Source: a virus. From it: DNA of 23,972 nt. The notes under the pieces are model-generated. The model did no database searches, was not told the origin of the DNA, and worked only from the letters and a program-made list of their open reading frames with translations. The DNA is taken from IMG/VR virus record IMGVR_UViG_3300037504_000220, positions 1-23,972 of that record; one strand, written 5' to 3'. Below, one piece after another: positions 14,778 through 22,812 of this stretch; position 1 is the stretch's first letter; each line of letters opens with the position of its first letter. A program made the position numbers and the translations under genes.

Positions 14778-15593
14778 TTACAGCCCGATTTCCTCGACGA
14801 TCAGCTGGTCGAGACGCACGGAGTTGCCAGCATCCGCTGCGCTCCAGTTCGCCGTAACGCTCACGGTAATATCCTCCGTGGTGTCTACGGTGCTGCTGTC
14901 GACCGTGTCTTGCTGCATTGCCGCAGTACCTTCGGCATCCTCGGCATACCAACCTGATGCCACCATGGTACCGCTGGAACCATCAGCGCGGACAGTAACA
15001 ATCGAATCAATGAGAAAAGTGTCATTGTCCGAAACATCAAGCGCGGTGGTGGTTCCCAACACAATGGTGTTGGTGCCATCATCCATTTTCAGCTTGAGTT
15101 GCAACGTGTCCGTGGAGCTGGCCGCAGTGACCTTGCCGAACGCACGGATGTGCACACAGCTCCCGTCGACAAGTCGGCCCCCCGAAATAGTTGCGGTCTT
15201 GTCAAAGGCGGTTTCTGTAGCGCTGTCGCTAACTGCGGACGAGGCCGCAACCTGCGCCGCATCAAGCATCCGCCCAGGCCGGATGTCTAGCAACACGTTT
15301 CCAGTCTCCGCAGCAGCGGTCGCATCCTCGTATGCTACTCCGAGGATGATGCTGTCCGGCGTGCGAGTCGCAGAACTACCATTGTAATAAATGGTATCGC
15401 CAGCCCTCCAGGCATGACCGGTTGCCTTGGTGACGCCCTTGGCGATCTTGCCCTGGATCTGCAACGCCTGCTCGGCCGCGCTGGTAGTAATCGTGGCAAG
15501 ACCGACAATCTCGGCAATGGTGGTCAAGTTGTGAACGGTTGCGGTGACAGAATCGACCACGCAGCCGTTGCTATCGTGCAATGTGATAGCCAT
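14778..15593 (-). CDS. Capsid decoration-like protein
   Basis: A 271-residue protein directly after the capsid gene. ATG at 15593 with AAAGGAA upstream. The N-terminal ~110 residues (GKIAKGVTKATGHAWRAGDT, then IYYNGSSATRT and GVAYEDATAAAETGNVLLD) follow the DUF2190-type pattern of head decoration proteins. The C-terminal part (LQLKLKMDDGTNTIVLGTTT, then DITVSVTANWSAADAGNSVR) looks like a jelly-roll-type beta domain that could project from the capsid. A strong hairpin after the stop suits a highly expressed structural gene. Confidence 0.6.
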   Translation of the reverse strand: MAITLHDSNGCVVDSVTATVHNLTTIAEIVGLATITTSAAEQALQIQGKIAKGVTKATGHAWRAGDTIYYNGSSATRTPDSIILGVAYEDATAAAETGNVLLDIRPGRMLDAAQVAASSAVSDSATETAFDKTATISGGRLVDGSCVHIRAFGKVTAASSTDTLQLKLKMDDGTNTIVLGTTTALDVSDNDTFLIDSIVTVRADGSSGTMVASGWYAEDAEGTAAMQQDTVDSSTVDTTEDITVSVTANWSAADAGNSVRLDQLIVEEIGL

Positions 15594-15614
15594 GTCGTGT
15601 TCCTTTCTAGTCCA

Positions 15615-17537
15615 TTAGGACTGAGTGCATTGATGCATACCGATCAGATTGCTCGGCAGCGTGGTTTCAAACGGGAGCATGATCTTCCAGTTGCGCTTCG
15701 CAACTGCAAGAGAGTCATACTCCATGGTCATCGGTCCATTCAGGCCTTCCAGGAAGGCGACGACGCAGGTGTCCGCGATAGCCGGGCTAGCGGCCAAGTA
15801 GTAAGTCGAATTCGCCGGCGTTGACGCGGTGGTCAGATGCGGGGCGATGATAGGAGTCAGAAACGTGTTCACAACGCGCTCCGTCGATCCCTGAACCTGG
15901 GTCGTCTTTTGCAGCCCGTCTTCGTACAGACCTGACGGAACAATCAGATATTCCGGCATGATATTCAGCACTTCGGATTGTCCCGCGCTGGTACGATTCA
16001 TGAACGCGGAAACGCCCTTGGCCAGATTTCCCTTAGTGCCCAATTCGCCGGTGGTGGTCGTATGACCGGTCCACGTGGCATCTTCAACCTCAGTGTAAAC
16101 CTGCTTTTCGATAGCATTCTGCGCGATTGCGCCAGCGCGGCCCAGCAGGCGATCGAACTGGCCGAGGTCGTCGTTTATGTACGCTTGCAGCGTGAGGCTG
16201 ATGGTACAACCCCACATTTTCAGCGTGTCGCTGTAGCCATCTTCCGATTTGCCGATTTCTGGGAAGGCCTCATTTTCGGCCACCTGCGTCAGGCTGCCAA
16301 CATCAAGGGCAGCACCGTAGTAGGTCTTGAAATCCTTGACACGACGAATGACGCACCATTGGTCGTACGTCTTACGGCCGATGTTGTACCCATTCATGAT
16401 CGCTTTGTCCATGGCATTGACCAAGACATAGCTTGTGAAGTTGGAACTGGAGACATTTGCAGATCGCTCAAACAGCATGCGCGCCAGCTGAACCCGATTG
16501 CCTGGAACATCGATATTGTGGGCCCGCAAGTATTCCTCGCCAAGCTGAAGGATGCTGCGACCACGGAGACCCATGTCCTTTTCGCCAGGCGCGCCGAATC
16601 GTGCGCAAAGGCTGTCGTCAATCGCGGCCTCGCGCTTTTCGACGTGCTCTGGCCCGACCTTGATACGCACACCCTTACCACCTTGATCATCTCGATCAGT
16701 AATGACCGGATCTTCCGGCTGGCAGTATCGCTTGCCCATCTGCGCCATAACGTGCCGCATGCCATCCTCGACAGACTCGAATTCGTCGAGCTTTTCGTCG
16801 TCGATGCGAACACCGTGCTGATTCGCGGCGCGAACGATGGCCAGTTGCATTTGCGCGCGATCAGCGACCTTCTGGGCCTCCTCGCGCGCCTTAATGGCAC
16901 TGTCATCAGTGCCGTTGTCCGCAGTCTTGGCCTGCGGTTCCTTCTCACCAGGCATTTGTTGCCCCCTTTCTTTTGTTTCCTCCGCAGGCATTGCGGCGGA
17001 TTTGATTTGAATGATTTGTTTCCATTTGCCTTCGTCCATTGAATCGCTTCGCCCAATGCCGACAGATGCGTCAGCGGGAATAGGAGTCAACGACGCTTCG
17101 TAAACCTCCCAATCGACGGCACGGATTTCGCGTGCCTCTTCGTCGATTTCCCAGGCATATACACGATATGAAACGGATACGCCGCGTAGTCCGCCTTCTC
17201 TGACCTCAGTCTTTGTAGTCTGACCAAAATCAGTAGACAGGAACCTGGCGCCGATGCGCAAAACTCCGTTTTCGACGGCTGCGGACTCGATAGCGCCTGC
17301 CCGTTGGCCAGGATCGTGGTTCACGAGCAGTGCCCCGATACTTCGCAAGCGATCCAAGCGCACGGCTTCGGATGTGTGCACCAGGATTTCCTTGTCGCCA
17401 AATCTGTAGACAGGAGTTTCCGACGATGCAGTGAACTCGATGTAATTGTCATTTTCGTCATTGGCAGTGGCGCGACAATGGATCGGCATCTCGCGATACA
17501 TGGTTACAGGCTTGTCGAGCCGTTTGATTTCAGGCAT
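15615..17537 (-). CDS. Fused prohead protease and major capsid protein
   Basis: A 640-residue protein. ATG at 17537 with GGAGAAGGAA immediately upstream, overlapping the portal by 8 bases. Residues ~10-165 are an HK97-type prohead protease: His74 in LLVNHDPGQRAGAI, Ser121 in LRGVSVSYRV, and YEASLTPIPADASVGIG at its end. Residues ~170-290 are charged and helical, like a scaffold/delta region (IKAREEAQKVADRAQMQLAI). From ~300 the sequence is a phage major capsid protein of the Mu-like/HK97-fold type (YLRAHNIDVPGNRVQLARML, then RVVNTFLTPIIAPHL and CVVAFLEGLNGPMTMEY). No stop or frameshift separates the parts. The protease presumably cuts itself and the scaffold from the coat during maturation. 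Confidence 0.85.
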   Translation of the reverse strand: MPEIKRLDKPVTMYREMPIHCRATANDENDNYIEFTASSETPVYRFGDKEILVHTSEAVRLDRLRSIGALLVNHDPGQRAGAIESAAVENGVLRIGARFLSTDFGQTTKTEVREGGLRGVSVSYRVYAWEIDEEAREIRAVDWEVYEASLTPIPADASVGIGRSDSMDEGKWKQIIQIKSAAMPAEETKERGQQMPGEKEPQAKTADNGTDDSAIKAREEAQKVADRAQMQLAIVRAANQHGVRIDDEKLDEFESVEDGMRHVMAQMGKRYCQPEDPVITDRDDQGGKGVRIKVGPEHVEKREAAIDDSLCARFGAPGEKDMGLRGRSILQLGEEYLRAHNIDVPGNRVQLARMLFERSANVSSSNFTSYVLVNAMDKAIMNGYNIGRKTYDQWCVIRRVKDFKTYYGAALDVGSLTQVAENEAFPEIGKSEDGYSDTLKMWGCTISLTLQAYINDDLGQFDRLLGRAGAIAQNAIEKQVYTEVEDATWTGHTTTTGELGTKGNLAKGVSAFMNRTSAGQSEVLNIMPEYLIVPSGLYEDGLQKTTQVQGSTERVVNTFLTPIIAPHLTTASTPANSTYYLAASPAIADTCVVAFLEGLNGPMTMEYDSLAVAKRNWKIMLPFETTLPSNLIGMHQCTQS

Positions 17538-18999
17538 TTCCTTCTCCTGCTGGTTGTTCTGATTCCTCTTGTATCATTTCGCGCAAAACCTGCTTTTCCA
17601 TTTTCCATTGCTCAATTTTTCTCTTCCAGTCCTCACCCTTTTGGCTGTACCAATCTTCCAAAGTAGCGCCACCAATCTCAAACAACGACGTGAACGCCTG
17701 GGCTGCTCCGCCAACGTCGTGCTCTGGGGGGATATCTGGTTGCAACTGATATTTGCGTAGATGCTTCATGCGCGTACTGCGCTCATCCGGCCACGAAAGG
17801 CCGGCAGCCAACGTCAAATACGGAAGAAACTCTTCGTATATTCGCCCAATCGTTGCCGGGCCAAACCATCGTTGGAATGGTTTTGTGTTCATGTTCGAAC
17901 GTATCTGGTCAAACCGCGAATTTGCAAAGTTGTATTGGCTGCCGTCCCTGTCCAGGTCGACGATGCTGACGCCTGCAGCAGCGGCCATGTCTTTGTTCAA
18001 ACTGTGGCAAAATTTTGGAACGTTTGTGTTGGGTCGTTCGATCTTGAACGCGCCGGCGTCTTCGCCTTCCGGCAGATTTACGTGCGCGCCGATCGGGAAT
18101 TCAGTGATCATCCGATCTTCGCCGTCAGAATCCGTGTCTTTGTCGTCGTCGAGCGTATCGGGAGGATATTGCGACTTGGTGAACGTCGTCAGGCATAAAG
18201 CATTCGCGGCAGCCTGGATCTCGGTGTCTGTCAAACGACCAAGCTGCAAAGCGCGCTCGATAATCGCGACAATGACCGGCTCGCCGATTACCTGACGGGC
18301 ACGGCGACGCTCGAATCCGTGTATGATCTGCGATGCTGGTACACGTTCGATCCGCGCATCGCTCCGTTCAGGGTTTTTGATGTGGTAATATTTGCGCCTT
18401 CCATAGCGATCGTATTCTATGCCATGCGCAAATGTGTGTCCAGCCGGGATATCTCTGTCAGTGGACTCGCAAAGCCATTCCAGCTCCATCGGTATCACAG
18501 CAAGAGGAGGCAATCCCTGATCTATTCTGTCCTCTATTGCAACGAACCGGCCAAAACAAGCGCCTGATACGACACAGTCACCGCACCAAATGCGCTGCAG
18601 CTCCATGTCAGATTCGCCATCTGCGCCCAGATGTGACCTGATTTCGTTCCATCTGTCTGAGATCCGCTTGTCCCAGTCATCGTTGCCTGTGTCTGGCCGT
18701 ACCGTGATGCCTGTACCGACAACTCGGGCCTTGTACGCTTCCACGGCAGCGCGAACAGTAGCATTGTTGCGCTCTAGTTGCCGCAAAATATCGGACAATT
18801 CCTGCACAGACATCGACAGCAAGGCATTCATCGTGCCTGATGCATATCGGATTGGGTCGGCCACAAGCCTACCCTTGTCAAGAGGGTGGTATGCGCCGCC
18901 TTGGTGCATGGCTGACAAAAATTGCGCCTTGCTCCACGATGCGTTCGATACGATCTTGCTGCGTTTGCGCGGCGATGATTTCTTGAGCCAACCAAACAT
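17530..18999 (-). CDS. Portal protein, lambda gpB family
   Basis: A 489-residue protein. The ATG at 18999 is chosen because GAGGG lies 5 bases upstream and it overlaps the joiner stop as TGATG; the GTG at 19002 is possible. Features of lambda-type portals: the N-terminal helix and LERNNATVRAAVEAYKARVV, then TGITVRP, DWDKRISDRWNEI, the CVVSGACFGRFVAIEDR core, GIEYDRYGRRKYYHIKNPER, a stem-like IIHGFERRRARQVIGEPVIV, and a C-terminal clip/crown region. It forms the dodecameric DNA channel at one capsid vertex. Normal length for the family and directly upstream of the protease-capsid fusion. Confidence 0.85.
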   Translation of the reverse strand: MFGWLKKSSPRKRSKIVSNASWSKAQFLSAMHQGGAYHPLDKGRLVADPIRYASGTMNALLSMSVQELSDILRQLERNNATVRAAVEAYKARVVGTGITVRPDTGNDDWDKRISDRWNEIRSHLGADGESDMELQRIWCGDCVVSGACFGRFVAIEDRIDQGLPPLAVIPMELEWLCESTDRDIPAGHTFAHGIEYDRYGRRKYYHIKNPERSDARIERVPASQIIHGFERRRARQVIGEPVIVAIIERALQLGRLTDTEIQAAANALCLTTFTKSQYPPDTLDDDKDTDSDGEDRMITEFPIGAHVNLPEGEDAGAFKIERPNTNVPKFCHSLNKDMAAAAGVSIVDLDRDGSQYNFANSRFDQIRSNMNTKPFQRWFGPATIGRIYEEFLPYLTLAAGLSWPDERSTRMKHLRKYQLQPDIPPEHDVGGAAQAFTSLFEIGGATLEDWYSQKGEDWKRKIEQWKMEKQVLREMIQEESEQPAGEGNA

Positions 19000-19238
19000 C
19001 ACAACCCTCTTGCGCGCCCGCGCGTGATGGTTGTCTTGTTCGATGCTCTACGAAGAGACGATTCCTCTTCTTGCAGTGTCTTAAGGTAATCGACGAGCAG
19101 CGCAGGGTTGTAGCTTATCCCGTCGCCGGATGTGGACGCTGTAATTGCGTCTGTGACTTCTTGTATATGGGAGCGCAGCACGCTTAAGCGGCTGTTCAAC
19201 GAAGTTTCGGCAATCCAAGACGAATATGACCAAGCCAC
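18999..19238 (-). CDS. gpW-like head-tail joining protein
   Basis: A 79-residue protein with the helix-strand-helix make-up of gpW/DUF6148-type proteins: SLNSRLSVLRSHIQEVTDAI, a short DGISYN turn, LLVDYLKTLQEEESSLRRAS, then a basic tail. In lambda, gpW sits between terminase and portal, as here. The start is awkward: the only upstream in-frame choice is a GTG at 19238 with no nearby ribosome site, while a perfect AGGAGG (19266-19271) serves an ATG at 19261 in another frame. Translational coupling or a frameshift is possible. Confidence 0.55.
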   Translation of the reverse strand: MAWSYSSWIAETSLNSRLSVLRSHIQEVTDAITASTSGDGISYNPALLVDYLKTLQEEESSLRRASNKTTITRGRARGL

Positions 19239-19261
19239 GGCTGCATGCTATGCAACCGCAT
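19196..19261 (-). CDS. Possible 21-residue leader ORF overlapping the gpW-like start
   Basis: ATG at 19261 lies 4 bases after a perfect AGGAGG and reads MRLHSMQPWLGHIRLGLPKL plus one residue to a TGA at 19196, inside the gpW-like gene in a different frame. It could be a leader peptide that couples translation, or the true N-terminus of the gpW-like gene displaced by an indel. Confidence 0.3.
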   Translation of the reverse strand: MRLHSMQPWLGHIRLGLPKLR

Positions 19262-19271
19262 TTGGCCTCCT

Positions 19272-19290
19272 AATAGTGTTTCGCACTATT
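19272..19290. other. Stem-loop in the zinc-ribbon/gpW gap
   Basis: AATAGTG (19272-19278) pairs perfectly with CACTATT (19284-19290) across a 5-base loop. It lies 2 bases from the parS-like palindrome and directly precedes the AGGAGG ribosome site on the minus-strand message. It might modulate translation or mark an mRNA processing point. No T-run, so not a standard terminator. Confidence 0.5.
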
Positions 19291-19292
19291 CT

Positions 19293-19308
19293 GGTTCCAC
19301 GTGGAACC
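19293..19308. promoter_or_regulatory. parS-like 16-bp perfect palindrome
   Basis: GGTTCCACGTGGAACC is a perfect 16-base palindrome. Its inner 14 bases, GTTCCACGTGGAAC, fit the conserved ParB-binding parS core GTTNCACGTGNAAC and equal the core of the Pseudomonas parS form. Only the two outermost bases differ from TGTTCCACGTGGAACA. It lies 5 bases beyond the zinc-ribbon stop codon, in non-coding DNA. No parA/parB gene is in the window, so any binding would be by ParB from the host or elsewhere on the element. Confidence 0.55.
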
Positions 19309-19313
19309 TTATT

Positions 19314-19586
19314 TTATGTGATTCTGGTCATCGGTGGACGATACTCAAATCTGCACCCGCACATGGTGCACATGCAATAGACAGTGCGACCTTTTTCTGC
19401 GGTGTGCGCGTGTCGCTCTATGCGTGGGACCATTCCACGGCCACACTTAGGACACACCATGCCTGGCACGCGATCAGGAATGACCACATCGACAACTTCC
19501 TGATACTCTGTGCGCTGATCGCCCTTCTTTGGACGTCCTCGCTTACGATTTGGCTGTTCCATTCTGTCATGCAATCCATTCTGCAT
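19314..19586 (-). CDS. AT-hook plus zinc-ribbon protein
   Basis: A 90-residue protein. ATG at 19586 has AAAGGAG 6 bases upstream; it overlaps the preceding gene by 20 bases. Residues 15-23 (KRGRPKKGD) match an AT-hook minor-groove DNA-binding motif. Cys45/Cys48 (CPKCG) and Cys73/Cys76 (CTMCG) form a zinc ribbon with a 24-residue spacing. Such a pair suggests a small nucleic-acid binding regulator, comparable in scale to Com- or Ogr-type phage proteins but not clearly homologous. Its stop is directly followed by the parS-like palindrome and a stem-loop. Confidence 0.65.
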   Translation of the reverse strand: MQNGLHDRMEQPNRKRGRPKKGDQRTEYQEVVDVVIPDRVPGMVCPKCGRGMVPRIERHAHTAEKGRTVYCMCTMCGCRFEYRPPMTRIT

Positions 19587-20148
19587 TTGTGTCTCCTTTC
19601 GTGACGGTTATGTTGCAGAAATTGCGGAGGTATCTGACGACTCCAGCAGTCTGTTTGCGCTCCTTGTCCCATCGCGTCTTTCCGCTGTTGTCTGATTCTT
19701 CGTTTTCGTGCCTGGTGCGACCAGTGCAATAGTCAGCGCCGGCCATGTCACATCCATAGACATGCACACTGTTCACTCCAAGCGTTGCAGTCAGCGCAAT
19801 CGCATAGGTAATGCTGTACTTCATACGCAATTCATTCGGAATCATCTCTCGTACGCATTCCTTCGAGAAGATAGGTATTTCCTTGGGCAGCAAATTGTCA
19901 TCACCACGACGAATCGTCGCTGATACCGGGTTGCACGTTAAGACTGCCTGCATGTTCAAGTGCTTCGGCCGCATATGATGGTAAGCCTCCTCGTCGAGGC
20001 ATGACCAGATCGTGAGGCCGTCTGTGATTGGCCACATCTGAATTGCGTCATTTAGTACGATCCAGATCGGGTACCCTGTCGGCTGATCCAAAATGCCTGA
20101 ATCAATCAGGCTGGGCCCAGGGCAGATTATCGCGCATGACGCCTTCAT
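19567..20148 (-). CDS. MptE/DUF115-like (Rossmann-type) protein
   Basis: A 193-residue protein. ATG at 20148 overlaps the glycosyltransferase stop as ATGA. The N-terminus ASCAIICPGPSLIDSG carries the GPSL loop after a beta strand, and the C-terminal YSITYAIALTATLGVNSVHV leads into YGCDMAG (131-137), both hallmarks of the DUF115/MptE-like group, which also resembles some sialyltransferase folds. Members use nucleotide-linked donors. It pairs with the upstream GT8-like gene, suggesting joint modification of a glycan or virion protein. The substrate cannot be read from sequence. Confidence 0.6.
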   Translation of the reverse strand: MKASCAIICPGPSLIDSGILDQPTGYPIWIVLNDAIQMWPITDGLTIWSCLDEEAYHHMRPKHLNMQAVLTCNPVSATIRRGDDNLLPKEIPIFSKECVREMIPNELRMKYSITYAIALTATLGVNSVHVYGCDMAGADYCTGRTRHENEESDNSGKTRWDKERKQTAGVVRYLRNFCNITVTKGDTNAEWIA

Positions 20149-20795
20149 TTATTGTCCTTTTGTCCCATGATTTTGTCGTACAGCGCGCGCACGGTCTGCT
20201 TTCCTGCCTGTCCATGCCCGTGCAAGGTGTGTGTTGGCTCATCAGCGTATGTGTGGCTGTGGTTCCATTTTCGATCGAGTAACTTGCCGTCTGATAGTCT
20301 CCACGCAGCCGTTGCTATGATCTCGTCATAATACGCACGACGGGCCGCCTTGCTGTTTTTGTATTTTTTCCATAAGTGTGCAAATTTGAGGAAAAATATC
20401 GTTGGACTAATCTCCCGACACAAAATGAGACCGCTATTCATCTCGACACCGCATTCTGGAATCGATCTGTATGTCCTTTTCCCAGGATCCTCAGCCATAT
20501 ACAGTCCAGGCGGCAACATCGATAGTTGCTCCGGGTTTCTCAGAAAAACCAGATCAAGATCACATGCAACCACGGTTTCGTATCTTTGCGCATAATCGCA
20601 AAGACACGTCGCCTTGATCCATCCTGCCTTTTGTAAGGCGCCTGTTGTTTCAGGTTCAACCACATCCGACAGGGTATAATTAGACGCAAACACAACGTCC
20701 CCGCTGTATCCAGTGCGTTTGAGCATTTCGTACCATATCACAGCGTCCCGCGTGATACGATTGCCGAATGCCGGCGCTATGATTACCATGTTCAT
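20145..20795 (-). CDS. GT8-like glycosyltransferase
   Basis: A 216-residue protein. The ATG at 20795 is chosen because AGGAA lies 10 bases upstream and it leaves a 13-base gap from the terminase; a longer TTG/ATG reading to 20846 would overlap it. Motifs of GT-A, GT8-type enzymes: a DxD metal-binding site CDLDLVF (Asp79, Asp81), EMNSGLIL at 118-125 comparable with the F-N-S-G-V loop, YDEIIATAAW, and a C-terminal HGHGQAGK like H-x-x-G-x-x-K. It would transfer a sugar from a nucleotide donor. Short for the family, with no membrane segment. Candidate roles are capsid/fiber glycosylation or alteration of the host surface. Confidence 0.65.
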   Translation of the reverse strand: MNMVIIAPAFGNRITRDAVIWYEMLKRTGYSGDVVFASNYTLSDVVEPETTGALQKAGWIKATCLCDYAQRYETVVACDLDLVFLRNPEQLSMLPPGLYMAEDPGKRTYRSIPECGVEMNSGLILCREISPTIFFLKFAHLWKKYKNSKAARRAYYDEIIATAAWRLSDGKLLDRKWNHSHTYADEPTHTLHGHGQAGKQTVRALYDKIMGQKDNK

Positions 20796-20808
20796 GTCTT
20801 CACCGTTC

Positions 20809-22758
20809 CTATGTGACTCGTTGTCCGCCGATGAATACGCCGGCAACCCTGCGTCTTTTGCGTTTCTTGCCGCTTGTCGTTGCGTATGCTCCTAGCAGGT
20901 GCTTCGTGATTGCCACCTGGTACTTCTTGCAGTCGGCATAGTCATCTCGCGATCTGATAGCCTTGTATTTGCCATCCACGTATTGCCAACAGGAAATGTG
21001 TAGGATGTATGCTGCGTTTCGGTTTAGGCCCGAGCCAATAGCGCAACTGTCAGGATCGCCTGGCTTGCGCAAATACATTGCTTGCATCGCCTGCATAGAT
21101 GCAGCATCTTCTACAATGTACTGTCCATTTGCAAAAAGTGGGTTTTTGCAAAGCGCTAGTAGGTTTTCTGCGCATATTTTGTTGGTTTTCGACTTTTTTG
21201 GAAGCTTTTTGCGCCCAATAACGGCAAACCAATCCTTGTTTTCAGAGATAAATCGGCTTATCTCGTCCGCTTGGAATCCAGTGTCGCAAACCTTGCAAAT
21301 CCAGTTCCCTTGAAATCTCGGAATGATTTCGTCGCGTATCCGCTCCAAAACCGTTTTCCAGTCGCCTACCGCAAACGGAGTAAGACGATCCGATGTTTTA
21401 GGAATGTGTTCGTAACCAAATCCCATGTCGTAGGTCCTAAATCCATCAGACCATCCGGTCACCTGCCAATATATGCGGTCACCCTGCACGTCGCAACCAA
21501 TAGATAGATTGTCGATCCCTTCTGGCTGTGATTGCGCAAAATACCGGCTGAACAGACGTGGATCCTTTTCGCTAAGGTATTCCGCCCACCCTCGCTGGCT
21601 CAAAGCTTCCAAGTGTGATTCGCTGATCTTGTCCACGTCCATTAGGTCGTCAACAAGATCATCTAGGTATACCATGCACTTGCGATAGCGCGTGAATTTG
21701 CGAATTAATCCATGGTGGCCACTATTTGCAAGCGCATTCGCTGCCGTCCTATGCTCCAAGGCAACTTCGCCAAGCGTTACGAGACATGATTCGAGAGCAG
21801 TCCATAGAAATCCAAGGCTTGTCGTTCTTGGTTCAGGTCCTATCACCTCTCCGCGCTCAACCGATTGTCCTCCATGGACAGGCAGTGCCTCATGCAGCCC
21901 GCATATTCTGTCCTCGTCGTATATTTCGACGCCGCAATGTTTGCAGGCAATGTGTGCTGTTTCAATTGCGGACATGTCGTCAGTCGCATCGTAGTCGAAG
22001 GTTTCCCAATCGTACGGAATATGCAATCCGCAATGTTGGCAGCGTGGCCACAGCCTAGTGCCTGTTGCGTGCTCATCGATCAATGGTAGTATGATTGAAT
22101 TTGTGTCGTGTTCGATCGTTCCAACGGCTATTCTCATCGCACTGCGCCCGTAACTGTCGGCACGGTGAAACATGTCTTCCAATGACTCCCACATCGGTTC
22201 ACCATTAGACAAACGGAACTGGTCTACCTCATCAACCAAAACCGTTCGGACCGTCATGCTGTATGCGCCGCCGGCCATGAATACAATGTCTCCAGATTTG
22301 CGGCCTGTTATCGGGTCGTACATCGTCAACGTCGGCCCTCGTCCTCCCCTTGCGCCGGGCCCTTTCGTCGGCAGCCAGTCGCCATAGCCTCCGTCAATGA
22401 TTGTTGGCTTAAGCTTCTGCGTCCACGCCCGATCGAGGTCTGCAAGCGTTGGTAGTCCATAGCCTACTTGCGCCCGCATGGCTACGATGTCTCGCAGTGC
22501 AACAGTCAATATGCACAACTGCGTTTTCCCGCCGATCTGCGGAGGAGCGCAAACATATATACGTTCCCACCGCCCAGTATCTAGTTGTGTGCACAAGTAG
22601 TTTTGAGCGGCATCATTGCTCGGGTCGTATTTGTGCCCCTTGAGCTTGCCGCCTCCCAGCGTGATGTTGCTGGCGAACTGCCTATATGTTGGCGGCGCCT
22701 TGGATGGCGACCACCCATGCAGCACATGGTCCACTATCGACAGCGCGTCGTCGGTCAA
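20809..22758 (-). CDS. Terminase large subunit, GpA family
   Basis: A 649-residue protein. Walker A-like APPQIGGKTQ with Lys78, Walker B VLVDEVD at 173-179, a CQHC/CKHC zinc-type pair near residues 240-275 typical of GpA terminases, and a nuclease-start strand IGCDVQGDRIYWQVTGW near residue 420. It powers DNA packaging and cuts genome ends. The start is TTG at 22758 with weak AGG; a TAG lies three codons upstream. A 13-codon ORF from ATG 22796 ends in TTGA overlapping it, so coupling may set initiation. A GTG eight codons further in is an alternative. C-terminus is rich in lysine/arginine (GKKRKRRRVAG). Confidence 0.85.
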   Translation of the reverse strand: MTDDALSIVDHVLHGWSPSKAPPTYRQFASNITLGGGKLKGHKYDPSNDAAQNYLCTQLDTGRWERIYVCAPPQIGGKTQLCILTVALRDIVAMRAQVGYGLPTLADLDRAWTQKLKPTIIDGGYGDWLPTKGPGARGGRGPTLTMYDPITGRKSGDIVFMAGGAYSMTVRTVLVDEVDQFRLSNGEPMWESLEDMFHRADSYGRSAMRIAVGTIEHDTNSIILPLIDEHATGTRLWPRCQHCGLHIPYDWETFDYDATDDMSAIETAHIACKHCGVEIYDEDRICGLHEALPVHGGQSVERGEVIGPEPRTTSLGFLWTALESCLVTLGEVALEHRTAANALANSGHHGLIRKFTRYRKCMVYLDDLVDDLMDVDKISESHLEALSQRGWAEYLSEKDPRLFSRYFAQSQPEGIDNLSIGCDVQGDRIYWQVTGWSDGFRTYDMGFGYEHIPKTSDRLTPFAVGDWKTVLERIRDEIIPRFQGNWICKVCDTGFQADEISRFISENKDWFAVIGRKKLPKKSKTNKICAENLLALCKNPLFANGQYIVEDAASMQAMQAMYLRKPGDPDSCAIGSGLNRNAAYILHISCWQYVDGKYKAIRSRDDYADCKKYQVAITKHLLGAYATTSGKKRKRRRVAGVFIGGQRVT

Positions 22759-22812
22759 GGTCGCCTATTTTTCTGCCGTGTCATGGCGCTACTCATTGAA
22801 AGTGTTGGGCGG

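Noticed and set aside
15978-17042. Plus-strand open frame of 354 codons
   Set aside because: Lies wholly antisense to the protease-capsid fusion, whose domains are clear; no ribosome site or recognisable domain. A codon-bias shadow.
22755-22796. 13-codon ORF before the large terminase as a gene
   Set aside because: No ribosome site of its own; noted only as possible coupling to the TTG start.
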